Assembly: GCA_945788595.1 (NCBI GenBank)
Contig: CALZMS010000088.1
Coordinates: 1 to 5,521, forward strand
DNA: 5,521 bases
Reading direction: 5' to 3'
DNA from: an uncultured Lachnospiraceae bacterium
Lineage (GTDB): Bacteria > Bacillota > Clostridia > Lachnospirales > Lachnospiraceae
Numbering within the stretch: the stretch's first letter is position 1; the number at the start of each line of letters is the position of its first letter. This document shows positions 1-5,521 of this stretch, piece by piece. Made by a program: the position numbers and the translations under genes. Under the pieces are notes generated by a model. It was not told the origin of the DNA. It did no database searches and was given only the letters and a program-made list of their open reading frames with translations.

Positions 1-1
1 T

Positions 2-598
2 GCACCTCTTGTGGCAGCAGGGATGGACTGGATGTATTTTGCCCTGATGGGACTGGTCGGTATTGCGTTGGGTGCCTTTGGCAGTATTTTTAATACGTAT
101 TCCAGCTTGTATCTGGCGAAGGACAATGACTTGCTCCTTGCCATGCCGGTGAAACCGTCACGGATTCTTTTTGTCAGACTCAGTGGTGTGTATGCCATGG
201 GGCTGATGTATGAACTCCTCGTGATGATTCCGGCGTTGATTAAGTATTACATAGTGACTACACCGGGCATTGCGGCTGTAGTCGGGTCTGTGGTAGTGAC
301 ACTGTTGATTTCGATTTTTATTCTGGTGCTGTCCGCCGTTTTGGGATGGGCTGTGGCGTGGATTAGCTCTGTTTCGAAGTACAAAAGTCTTCTTACGGTG
401 GTGTTGTCTCTGGGTTTTATGGCAGCTTATTTTTACCTCTATGGGAAAGCGTCCCAGCTGCTACAGGACATCGCTGCCAATCCGCAACAGGCAGGCGGTT
501 TTCTGGAGGGTAATTTTTCCTTCCCGTATTATGCAAAAAACCGGACAGTTTCCTGTCCGGCCCCTACTTATGTCTTACTGATTCAGCATATCCTTTAA
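2..598 (+). CDS. ABC exporter permease-like membrane protein fragment (5' end outside window, 3' end probably lost)
   Basis: The frame is open from the left edge (A-P-L, then the GTG at 11, which is probably an internal valine), so the true start lies before the window. Counting that GTG as residue 1, there are hydrophobic segments at about 5-27, 58-80, 85-118 and 125-144. Between the first two is a cytoplasmic stretch, KDNDLLLAMPVKPSRI, of the kind seen in large Clostridia ABC-2-like exporter permeases. I infer a membrane subunit of an ABC exporter; the substrate is unknown. Such proteins usually run to about 500 residues, with more membrane helices after this point. Here the hydrophobic pattern stops near residue 165. 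Residues 175-183 are encoded by the hup terminator hairpin and the last 12 are antisense to the 3' end of hup. The natural C-terminus is therefore probably missing, through a deletion, a rearrangement or an assembly join. The permease family call is moderate; that it is a membrane protein is clear. Confidence 0.6.
   Translation, partial: APLVAAGMDWMYFALMGLVGIALGAFGSIFNTYSSLYLAKDNDLLLAMPVKPSRILFVRLSGVYAMGLMYELLVMIPALIKYYIVTTPGIAAVVGSVVVTLLISIFILVLSAVLGWAVAWISSVSKYKSLLTVVLSLGFMAAYFYLYGKASQLLQDIAANPQQAGGFLEGNFSFPYYAKNRTVSCPAPTYVLLIQHIL
535..560 (-). terminator. Intrinsic terminator of the HU gene
   Basis: On the minus strand a perfect 8-bp stem, CCGGACAG/CTGTCCGG, closes a GAAA tetraloop and is followed at once by six Ts (535-540). 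It begins 14 nt after the HU stop codon. In the plus direction the same hairpin is followed by CCCCTA, with no T run, so it should not stop transcripts arriving from the permease fragment. Confidence 0.93.
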
Positions 599-850
599 AG
601 CTTTACCGGCTTTGAATTTCGGAGCTTTGGAAGCTGCAATAGTCATGGAAGCGCCTGTCTGCGGATTTCTTCCTTCTCTTGCTGCTCTCTCGGATACCTC
701 AAAAGTACCGAATCCTACCATCTGGATCTTCTCACCTTTTTTTAATTCCTCAGCTACAACATCCTCAAAAGCTTTCAGAGCTGCTTCAGCGCTTTTTTTG
801 GACAGTCCGGCCTTCTCAGCCATAGCTGCTACTAATTCAGTCTTGTTCAT
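575..850 (-). CDS. hup: HU family DNA-binding protein
   Basis: This is a 91-residue histone-like protein, the usual HU length. HU dimers bend and compact the nucleoid and help replication, recombination and transcription. The N-terminal helical part (MNKTELVAAMAEKAGLSKK) is typical. The family signature runs from GFGTF (46-50) to the DNA-binding arm GRNPQTG (60-66), with the intercalating proline at position 63 as in well-studied HU proteins. The C-terminal part (KAPKFKAGKALKDMLNQ) is also standard. The start at 850 is chosen because AGGAGG (859-864) lies 8 nt upstream and the protein then aligns with HU at residue 1. An in-frame ATG at 880 would add ten residues that HU proteins do not have. 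The gene is monocistronic, with its own promoter (968-996) and terminator (535-560). It could be named hupA, hupB or hbs; the sequence does not decide between them. Confidence 0.97.
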   Translation of the reverse strand: MNKTELVAAMAEKAGLSKKSAEAALKAFEDVVAEELKKGEKIQMVGFGTFEVSERAAREGRNPQTGASMTIAASKAPKFKAGKALKDMLNQ

Positions 851-961
851 TTCTAATTCCTCCTGTATTATGCAAATCATCCTCGTGTCGGAAATGTACA
901 GTCTGTATAGAGAATGCTGTTCTATTCACCTTCACGAATATCTCCCTTTCGGAAATACACA
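851..961 (-). other. Predicted 5' leader of the HU mRNA (about 110 nt)
   Basis: This is the stretch between the predicted start of transcription and the HU start codon, longer than needed for translation. It contains two copies of ATTTCCGA (956-949 and 895-888 on the minus strand). It also has a small hairpin, UUCC-GAAA-GGGA, near 953-942, and the short palindrome TACAG-A-CTGTA (907-897). A possible 32-residue upstream frame begins with GTG at 935, behind GGGAG, and ends inside HU at 837. None of these is a recognised riboswitch or operator; autoregulation is possible but unproven. Confidence 0.4.
859..864 (-). promoter_or_regulatory. Ribosome binding site of the HU gene
   Basis: A perfect AGGAGG lies 8 nt before the ATG at 850. 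It fixes that start rather than the upstream in-frame ATG at 880. Confidence 0.9.
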
Positions 962-967
962 TCATTA

Positions 968-996
968 CTTATATAACGAATGCCCCTGTTTGTCAA
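968..996 (-). promoter_or_regulatory. Sigma-A promoter of the HU gene
   Basis: On the minus strand a consensus -35 box TTGACA (996-991) and a -10 box TATAAG (973-968) are separated by exactly 17 bp. Transcription should start near 961, giving a leader of about 110 nt before the HU start codon. The -35 box begins 16 bp after the stop codon of the CotS-like gene, so HU is expressed independently of the upstream genes. The near-consensus boxes fit an abundant housekeeping protein. Confidence 0.88.
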
Positions 997-1011
997 GGAA
1001 AAACCGCATAT

Positions 1012-1986
1012 TTAAGGGGTTCTGACCACTTTTTGGACAAACTCCAGCCAGTTTTGCTGCTGTCTGAGAATCTTTAATATTTTTTCCATATTCTTCTTCA
1101 GCGGCATAGTCTTGGGGCTCTGCATATAATAATTGACCAGCTTCCAGTTTTTCCACGGATATGATAATCTGAGCAAAAGATCCATTTTTTCCTCCGGATC
1201 CAGCTGCCGGATTTCCTGATACCAGTCCAGGATCTGTACAAACATCTGATCATTCCAGTCATTTTTTTCCAGGATTTTCCGCATATAGCGATACAAATCT
1301 GCACTTTGCCGTTCAAAATTCCATTTCTGAAAGCCCGTGACAATTGTCTGTGTTCCCGAGAGCAGCACACTGTGGTGCGTATAATCCCCATGACATACAG
1401 CAGTCTCTCCCTGTGAAACAAACTGCCGTTCTCCGATTCCCTGCATTTTCTCCACCGCATACTCTCCCTGACGGATAAATTCCTCCATACAGGACGACAA
1501 AAGCTCCTCGAATTCATTTTTCTGCCGCCTTTTTTTCAGAAATGCAGCTGTTCTTTTCATTTCCCGGTTATGACGCATACATTCTTCATAGAGTGACGGC
1601 GGTGCATACTGTTCCTGAAATGGGATCGACATCACACTATGTATCCTGGCCAATGTCTGTGCTCCCCGGCGGATCTCTGAAGCAGTATGTGTATCACACT
1701 CCCGCCCCCTGTACCAGTTTCGCAGAATATACACCGTTCCCGCTCTGTCACGGCTGTAAAGTTCGCCATCAAGATTGGCAAGCAGCATATCTGTCAGTAC
1801 ATATCCCGCATCCTCGATTTTTTCCTGCAAAAGTTTCTGCCAGATCAGCTTCTGCACAGATCCCGGATATTCCTGTAAAATATAAAATCTCCCTTCCGTT
1901 TCACAGATCCATGCGCTTCTTCCTCTTACCAGATTGTCCGTGTAGATTCCATACTTTTCCAGTACTTCCAGTTCATATTGATACAA
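1012..1986 (-). CDS. CotS-like spore coat protein, kinase-fold (probable pseudokinase)
   Basis: This is a 324-residue protein of the CotS/YsxE/YutH type, spore coat-associated proteins related to aminoglycoside phosphotransferases and choline kinases. The N-lobe (about 1-95) has the expected strand pattern, including RFYILQEY and TVYILRNWYRG. The C-lobe has the catalytic-loop relative CHGDYTHHSVL (198-208), with H199-G200-D201 kept but serine at 206 where active kinases have the metal-binding asparagine. The usual DFD/DFG aspartate is replaced in IVTGF (215-219). ADLYRYMRK (229-237) matches the conserved C-lobe helix start. The start is TTG at 1986: GAGGGGG lies 7 nt upstream and an in-frame TGA (2001-1999) excludes an earlier one. 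The ribosome binding site is buried in a long hairpin (1991-2064). The gene follows proS by 112 bp. CotS-like membership is fairly sure; the exact role in the spore is not known. Confidence 0.8.
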   Translation of the reverse strand: MYQYELEVLEKYGIYTDNLVRGRSAWICETEGRFYILQEYPGSVQKLIWQKLLQEKIEDAGYVLTDMLLANLDGELYSRDRAGTVYILRNWYRGRECDTHTASEIRRGAQTLARIHSVMSIPFQEQYAPPSLYEECMRHNREMKRTAAFLKKRRQKNEFEELLSSCMEEFIRQGEYAVEKMQGIGERQFVSQGETAVCHGDYTHHSVLLSGTQTIVTGFQKWNFERQSADLYRYMRKILEKNDWNDQMFVQILDWYQEIRQLDPEEKMDLLLRLSYPWKNWKLVNYYMQSPKTMPLKKNMEKILKILRQQQNWLEFVQKVVRTP

Positions 1987-1990
1987 GGCA

Positions 1991-2064
1991 ATTCCCCCTC
2001 AAGTCCATTTTGCGTTGCGTATTAATCTATGAATACACAACGCAAAATAGAAGAGAGGGGGAAT
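1991..2064 (-). promoter_or_regulatory. Long imperfect palindrome that sequesters the ribosome binding site of the CotS-like gene
   Basis: The arms are ATTCCCCCTC/GAGGGGGAAT (2064-2055 with 2000-1991) and ATTTTGCGTTG/CAACGCAAAAT (2048-2038 with 2017-2007), plus GTATT/AATAC (2036-2032 with 2023-2019), around an 8-nt loop at 2031-2024. In minus-strand RNA, U2037-G2018 and U2049-G2006 form wobble pairs. The upper stem is then 20 continuous pairs, separated from the 10-bp lower stem by only a 3x3 internal loop. On the plus strand these two positions are C-A mismatches, so the structure favours minus-strand RNA. GAGGGGG, the ribosome binding site of the gene starting at 1986, is wholly inside the lower stem. 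No T run follows in either direction, so it is not a classical terminator. Confidence 0.72.
2023..2031 (-). promoter_or_regulatory. Possible sporulation-type -10 element at the hairpin loop
   Basis: CATAGATTA on the minus strand fits the CATANNNTA pattern of sigma-K -10 boxes and partly the CATA start of sigma-E boxes. A transcript starting about 5-8 nt downstream would begin near 2017, lack the 5' arms of the hairpin, and leave the CotS-like ribosome binding site free. I see no convincing -35 element (no AC 16-17 nt upstream for sigma-K, and only a weak TCTATTT for sigma-E), so this stays tentative. Confidence 0.3.
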
Positions 2065-2098
2065 AAAATCTCATCTTTATTTCATTTTTTGTTCGATA

Positions 2099-3535
2099 TT
2101 AATATGCACGGCCCCAGTATACCATTTTTTTAGCCGGCTTGCCGCAGCAGACGCATACATCACCCACGGGTTCCCCGTCGAAAGGAATACAACGGGAGGT
2201 TGCAGCTGTATCTTCTTTGATCTTATCCTCACAGGCCTGATCTCCGCACCACATAGCCTTGATAAATCCCGGTTTCGTCTCAACGATATCTTTAAACTCG
2301 TCATAATCGTGTGCCACATAGGTATGTGCATCACGGTGTGCGCGTGCTCTCTCCAGCATCTCATGCTGCATGGTATCCAGAAGCTTCTTCACCTCATCTG
2401 TCAGATTTTCCAGAGCCACCACTGTTTTCTCACGATTGTCACGACGAACCAGCACAGCCTGTCCGTTGGCCAGATCCTTCGGTCCCAGCTCAATACGCAC
2501 CGGAATACCTCTCATCTCTGCTTCAGAGAACTTCCATCCCGGACGGTTATCGCTGTCATCCAGTTTCACTTTTACTCCGGCAGTTTTCAGCTCGCTGTAC
2601 ATTTCCTGACATTTATCCAGAACACCCTCTTTATGCTGCTGTACCGGAATAATGCATACCTGTGTGGGGGCAATTCTCGGCGGCAGTACCAGACCGCTGT
2701 TATCTCCGTGTACCATGATGATGGCACCGATCATACGGGTAGTGAATCCCCAGGATGTCTCATATACTGGTTTAAGCTGATTATCTTTGTCTGTATACTG
2801 CACACCAAAGGCACTGGCAAAACCGGAGCCAAAGTTATGGCTGGTACCGGACTGGAGTGCTTTTCCATCATGCATCAGAGACTCAATGGTATAGGTTGCC
2901 TCTGCTCCGGCAAATTTCTCTTTGTCTGTCTTTTTTCCGCGAATTACAGGAATAGCCAGCACTTCCTCACAAAAATCTGCGTAAACATTCAGCATCTGCA
3001 CTGTTCTTTCCTCAGCTTCCTCGGCTGTGGCATGTACAGTATGACCTTCCTGCCATAAAAATTCACGGGAACGAAGGAACGGTCTTGTGGTCTTTTCCCA
3101 GCGCACTACAGAACACCACTGGTTATATACCTTCGGCAGATCACGGTAAGAATGTACTTCACTGGCAAACAGATCACAAAACAGAGTCTCAGATGTAGGT
3201 CTGACACAGAGACGTTCCTGCAGCTTTTCCTCACCGCCATGAGTAACCCAGGCCACCTCCGGAGCAAAACCCTCAATATGGTCTTTTTCTTTCTGCAGCA
3301 GGCTTTCCGGAATAAACATGGGCAGATATACGTTCTGCACACCGGTCTCTTTAAAACGACGGTCCAGCTCTGCCTGAATATTCTCCCAGATCGCATACCC
3401 TGCCGGCTTGATCACCATGCATCCTTTCACACTGGTATAATCGCACAGCTCTGCTTTCAGAACAACGTCCGTGTACCATTGTGCGAAATCTTCCTCCATG
3501 GAAGTGATTGCTTCAACTAATTTTTTCTCTGCCAT
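2099..3535 (-). CDS. proS: Prolyl-tRNA synthetase, short (archaeal/eukaryotic-like) type
   Basis: This 478-residue class II aminoacyl-tRNA synthetase attaches proline to tRNA-Pro in the cytoplasm. The core has LPMFIP (71-76, motif 1 region), VRPTSETLF (111-119), motif 2 as [16 protein letters not shown] (151-166), and motif 3 around [10 protein letters not shown] with R267, leading to LVLPPRIAP (282-290). The anticodon-binding domain starts at [14 protein letters not shown]. The C-terminal domain has cysteines at 430, 435, 449, 461, 463 and 464, consistent with zinc binding, and ends in YWGRAY; a terminal tyrosine is typical of this type. There is no editing insertion between motifs 2 and 3, which separates it from the longer Escherichia coli type. 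The start at 3535 is chosen because GAGGGAG (3547-3541) lies 5 nt upstream and [11 protein letters not shown] is the family N-terminus; the frame stays open to 3631 but that extension overlaps the deaminase gene. It is probably co-transcribed with the deaminase, 31 bp upstream. Confidence 0.97.
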   Translation of the reverse strand: MAEKKLVEAITSMEEDFAQWYTDVVLKAELCDYTSVKGCMVIKPAGYAIWENIQAELDRRFKETGVQNVYLPMFIPESLLQKEKDHIEGFAPEVAWVTHGGEEKLQERLCVRPTSETLFCDLFASEVHSYRDLPKVYNQWCSVVRWEKTTRPFLRSREFLWQEGHTVHATAEEAEERTVQMLNVYADFCEEVLAIPVIRGKKTDKEKFAGAEATYTIESLMHDGKALQSGTSHNFGSGFASAFGVQYTDKDNQLKPVYETSWGFTTRMIGAIIMVHGDNSGLVLPPRIAPTQVCIIPVQQHKEGVLDKCQEMYSELKTAGVKVKLDDSDNRPGWKFSEAEMRGIPVRIELGPKDLANGQAVLVRRDNREKTVVALENLTDEVKKLLDTMQHEMLERARAHRDAHTYVAHDYDEFKDIVETKPGFIKAMWCGDQACEDKIKEDTAATSRCIPFDGEPVGDVCVCCGKPAKKMVYWGRAY

Positions 3536-3566
3536 AATATCTCCCTCTATCTTCATATTTATTAAT

Positions 3567-4052
3567 TTACAGCTTGATCTCAATTCTTCGGTCCGAATGT
3601 TTGTACTGATAATATCGTACACCGGCCGCATCCATCATTCTCTTTGAAGCGATGGTACTGTCTGAATCTGCGTATTTATCACTGTCATAGACCACCGTAG
3701 TGATTCCTGCCTGAATGATGGCTTTGGCACATTCATTACAGGGAAACAGGGTGACATAGATCTTTGCGCCGTCCAGACTTCCGCCCCGATAATTCAGAAT
3801 GGCATTGAGTTCACTGTGTGTTGTATAAAAATATTTATTATCCAGCGGGGCTCCCTCCCTGCACCAGGGAAATTCATCATCAGAACAACCCTTAGGAAAT
3901 CCATTGTACCCCATTGACAATATTTTATTATCCGCACTGACTATACAGGCTCCAACCTGTGTATTCGGGTCTTTGGAACGCATGCCGGACAGCATGGCCA
4001 CTCCCATAAAATACTCATCCCAGGTCAGATAATCACTCCTCTTTCCTGTCAT
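3567..4052 (-). CDS. Deoxycytidylate (dCMP) deaminase
   Basis: This is a 161-residue zinc-dependent deaminase that converts dCMP to dUMP, feeding thymidylate synthase in pyrimidine deoxynucleotide supply. The zinc and catalytic residues are in HSELNAI (H79, with E81 as proton shuttle) and PCNEC (C105, C108). The N-terminal [30 protein letters not shown] (28-38) and [16 protein letters not shown] (48-63) are hallmarks of the dCMP deaminase/ComEB family rather than of cytidine or tRNA adenosine deaminases. Length is normal. The ATG at 4052 is preceded by AGGAGG (4067-4062) with 9 nt spacing, inside the upstream gene. The first 20 bp overlap the 3' end of the phosphatase-like gene, so translation of the two is probably coupled. 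ComEB of Bacillus is the closest well-known relative; I give no symbol because a role in competence is not implied. Confidence 0.95.
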   Translation of the reverse strand: MTGKRSDYLTWDEYFMGVAMLSGMRSKDPNTQVGACIVSADNKILSMGYNGFPKGCSDDEFPWCREGAPLDNKYFYTTHSELNAILNYRGGSLDGAKIYVTLFPCNECAKAIIQAGITTVVYDSDKYADSDSTIASKRMMDAAGVRYYQYKHSDRRIEIKL

Positions 4053-4566
4053 CCGCCGATACCTCCTCGCTGTGCATCTTTTGATGTATTTTCTGTAAAC
4101 CCGCAGCTCTTTTGTGGATTGAGCTCTCGTTCAGGCGAATCACCAGCTCATCCAGAAGCTTATCCATCACCTGTACCCATTCTTTATAGGATTCCACCGG
4201 TTCTCCGTACAATGGCAGAATATCTCCGGTATGATGAATAAATTCCGCCAGAGTATAGACGTTTCTGGCATTTTCAAACTGTTCCCAGATTTTTTGTTTC
4301 TGCCTTTCTTCCATCGTCAGAAGCAATACATCGTCTCCGATATCCTCCTGTTCAAGCTGCTGCGCCTGACAATTCCGTGTATCGTAACCGCATTCATTCA
4401 ACACCGCACAGGCTTTGGCATCCAATGGTTCAGGGAACAATACCACCAGTCCTCTGGACTCAATGGTGACCGGATTCAGAAGGAACTTACCTTTCATGAT
4501 AATCTTGGCCATAGCAGAACGACAGGTACCATCGCCATCCACAAAGATCAGTTTGCTGTATGACAT
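4033..4566 (-). CDS. Low-molecular-weight phosphatase-fold protein, catalytic residues missing (probable pseudophosphatase)
   Basis: This is a 177-residue protein with the layout of low-molecular-weight protein tyrosine/arginine phosphatases (YwlE, Wzb). The N-terminal P-loop is recognisable as IFVDGDGTCRSAMA (7-20), which lines up with the family pattern V-C-x-G-N-x-C-R-S-P-M-A. The nucleophile cysteine is Asp10 (codon GAT) here, while C15, R16 and S17 remain. The C-terminal general-acid motif (normally DPxG after a GDI-type lead) reads GDILPLYG (114-121), with proline where the aspartate should be. Phosphatase activity is therefore unlikely, and a binding or regulatory role is more plausible. 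Residues 148-177 form a charged tail not usual in the family. The ATG at 4566 has AAGGAG (4578-4573) 6 nt upstream. The gene starts 10 bp after the sua5 stop, matching the sua5/ywlE neighbourhood of Bacillus, and overlaps the deaminase gene. Fold assignment is confident; function is not known. Confidence 0.85.
   Translation of the reverse strand: MSYSKLIFVDGDGTCRSAMAKIIMKGKFLLNPVTIESRGLVVLFPEPLDAKACAVLNECGYDTRNCQAQQLEQEDIGDDVLLLTMEERQKQKIWEQFENARNVYTLAEFIHHTGDILPLYGEPVESYKEWVQVMDKLLDELVIRLNESSIHKRAAGLQKIHQKMHSEEVSADDRKEE
4062..4067 (-). promoter_or_regulatory. Ribosome binding site of the dCMP deaminase gene
   Basis: AGGAGG lies within the last codons of the upstream phosphatase-like gene, 9 nt before the ATG at 4052. 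It supports that start despite the 20-bp gene overlap. Confidence 0.8.
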
Positions 4567-4576
4567 CTTCCTCTCC

Positions 4577-5521
4577 TTATACCTGAATCACCTGATGTCC
4601 GGCTGCTTTTAACAGACGATTCATGATCGCCTGTCCCATCACAGGAGTGCCAAACGACTCCGAATAGATTTTCGTAACTTCCAGATCATCAAATCTGCGC
4701 AGTACATCGTACAAATGACGGGCAATACTCTCTTCATCCTTCCGGCTTCCGATGCTGATCACCTGCTCTGCGTGATAAAAAGAAACGGACTCGTCCGCGG
4801 CAATCACACCACAATGTTCTCCCTTTTCCCGCAATGCTGCCGTCTGTGCATTAATATAAGCAACCACGGCTTCCGGTTCACCTTCAACAATCTTCAGGTC
4901 TGCTTTCGGCGCATAATGCTTATATTTCATTCCCGGAGCCTTGGGACGCACTCCCGAATTTTCAGCAATCAGTCCTTTGTCCATCTGTACTTCACCGATC
5001 ACGGAAGCGATCATATCCTGTGTAATATATCCCGGCCGAAGTATCGTCGGGATCTCTTCCGTAAAATCAACAATGGTGGATTCGAGACCAATTCCTACTT
5101 CTCCGCCATCAATGATCATCTCGATCCGTCCATTAAGATCATCCTTTACATGCTGTGCCTTTGTCGGGCTCGGACGCCCGGACGTATTGGCACTGGGAGC
5201 AGCAATATATCCCGTACTGCAGCGGATCAGCGCACGCGCCACCTCATGGGAAGGCATACGCACCGCCACGGAATTCAGGCCTCCGGTCGTCTGAAGCGGT
5301 ACCTTATCGTTTCTTTCAAAAATCATCGTCAGCGGACCGGGCCAGAAAGCCTCTGCCAGCAGTTTCGCATTCTCCGGCACCTTCCTGACGACCCCATACA
5401 GTGCGTCCATATCCGCAATATGTACGATCAACGGATTATCTGAAGGTCTTCCCTTCGCAGCATAGATCTTCTCTGAAGCCGAAGGATTTAGTGCATCCCC
5501 GCCGAGCCCATACACTGTCTC
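4577..5521 (-). CDS. ywlC: L-threonylcarbamoyladenylate synthase, Sua5/YwlC type (5' end outside window)
   Basis: The visible 314 residues (from ETVYGLGGDAL) form most of a Sua5 protein. It makes threonylcarbamoyl-AMP from threonine, bicarbonate and ATP, the first step of the t6A modification at position 37 of ANN-decoding tRNAs; TsaB, TsaD and TsaE complete the pathway. The YrdC-like domain shows the K-x-R signature KGRPSDNPL (visible 23-31), WPGPLT (60-65), NSVAVRMP, PSANTSGRPSPT (109-120) and ESTIVD (147-152). The linker PGMKYKHYAP (196-205) and the following Sua5 domain, through SESFGTPVMGQAIMNRLLKAAGH, show that it is the long two-domain Sua5 form and not the short TsaC/YrdC form. Only some 30 N-terminal residues should be missing, including the start. 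It is the first visible gene of the probable operon with the phosphatase-like, deaminase and proS genes. Also named sua5 or tsaC2. Confidence 0.96.
   Translation of the reverse strand, partial: ETVYGLGGDALNPSASEKIYAAKGRPSDNPLIVHIADMDALYGVVRKVPENAKLLAEAFWPGPLTMIFERNDKVPLQTTGGLNSVAVRMPSHEVARALIRCSTGYIAAPSANTSGRPSPTKAQHVKDDLNGRIEMIIDGGEVGIGLESTIVDFTEEIPTILRPGYITQDMIASVIGEVQMDKGLIAENSGVRPKAPGMKYKHYAPKADLKIVEGEPEAVVAYINAQTAALREKGEHCGVIAADESVSFYHAEQVISIGSRKDEESIARHLYDVLRRFDDLEVTKIYSESFGTPVMGQAIMNRLLKAAGHQVIQV

Noticed and set aside
851..880. In-frame ATG at 880 as the HU start
   Set aside because: It would add ten residues unknown in HU, and the AGGAGG before 850 would lie inside the coding region.
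996..1020. Weak hairpin (AACC/GGTT) followed by five Ts after the CotS-like stop
   Set aside because: There are only four pairs and it abuts the HU -35 box; too weak to call a terminator.
1991..2064. The palindrome as a proS intrinsic terminator
   Set aside because: The stem is strong, but no T run follows it on the minus strand; the next bases are TGCCTTG, and the downstream arm contains a ribosome binding site.
1542..2066. Plus-strand open frame of 174 codons opposite the CotS-like gene
   Set aside because: It is antisense to a gene with clear family motifs, is rich in cysteine, histidine and proline without domain features, and has no ribosome binding site.
2309..3058. Plus-strand open frame of 249 codons opposite proS
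   Set aside because: It is an antisense shadow of proS; the composition is unlike a real protein and no motif is visible.
3536..3631. Longer proS start at 3631
   Set aside because: The extension overlaps the 3' end of the deaminase gene, is not part of the proS family N-terminus, and a good ribosome binding site precedes the ATG at 3535.
4715..5443. Plus-strand open frame of 242 codons opposite sua5
   Set aside because: It is antisense to a well-conserved gene with all Sua5 motifs, and no ribosome binding site or domain supports it.
1..5521. CRISPR arrays, tRNA or rRNA genes, insertion sequences, riboswitches
   Set aside because: Nothing resembling a spaced repeat array, tRNA cloverleaf, transposase or known riboswitch core was seen on either strand.

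Overview
The window looks like chromosomal DNA from a gut-type Clostridia, most likely Lachnospiraceae. The reasons are the short bacterial prolyl-tRNA synthetase without an editing insertion, a CotS-like spore coat kinase-fold protein (so probably a spore former), strong AGGAGG-type ribosome binding sites, and protein sequences in the style of that family. The species cannot be fixed from the sequence alone.

Layout. Positions 2-598 (+) hold an internal piece of a multi-pass membrane protein that resembles an ABC exporter permease. Its 5' end lies before the window. Its 3' end appears to be missing, because the frame runs straight into the terminator and the 3' end of the next gene. From about 535 to the right edge everything is on the minus strand. 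Reading in the direction of transcription, from the right edge leftwards, the order is: sua5/ywlC (threonylcarbamoyl-AMP synthase, 5' end outside the window), a low-molecular-weight phosphatase-fold protein, dCMP deaminase, proS, a CotS-like protein, and an HU gene with its own sigma-A promoter and intrinsic terminator.

The first four genes are packed like an operon: a 10-bp gap, a 20-bp overlap, then a 31-bp gap. They join tRNA modification (t6A), nucleotide metabolism (dCMP to dUMP) and tRNA charging (proline). The pairing of sua5 with a YwlE-type phosphatase is also known from Bacillus subtilis. Here, however, the phosphatase-fold protein lacks both the P-loop nucleophile cysteine and the C-terminal general-acid aspartate.

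The most striking non-coding feature is a 74-nt imperfect palindrome (1991-2064) between proS and the CotS-like gene. In minus-strand RNA it folds into about 30 base pairs, helped by G-U pairs that exist only on that strand, and it fully buries the ribosome binding site of the CotS-like gene. A sporulation-type -10 sequence sits at its apical loop. This suggests that read-through from the housekeeping operon is translationally silent, while a shorter, sporulation-time transcript would be translated.
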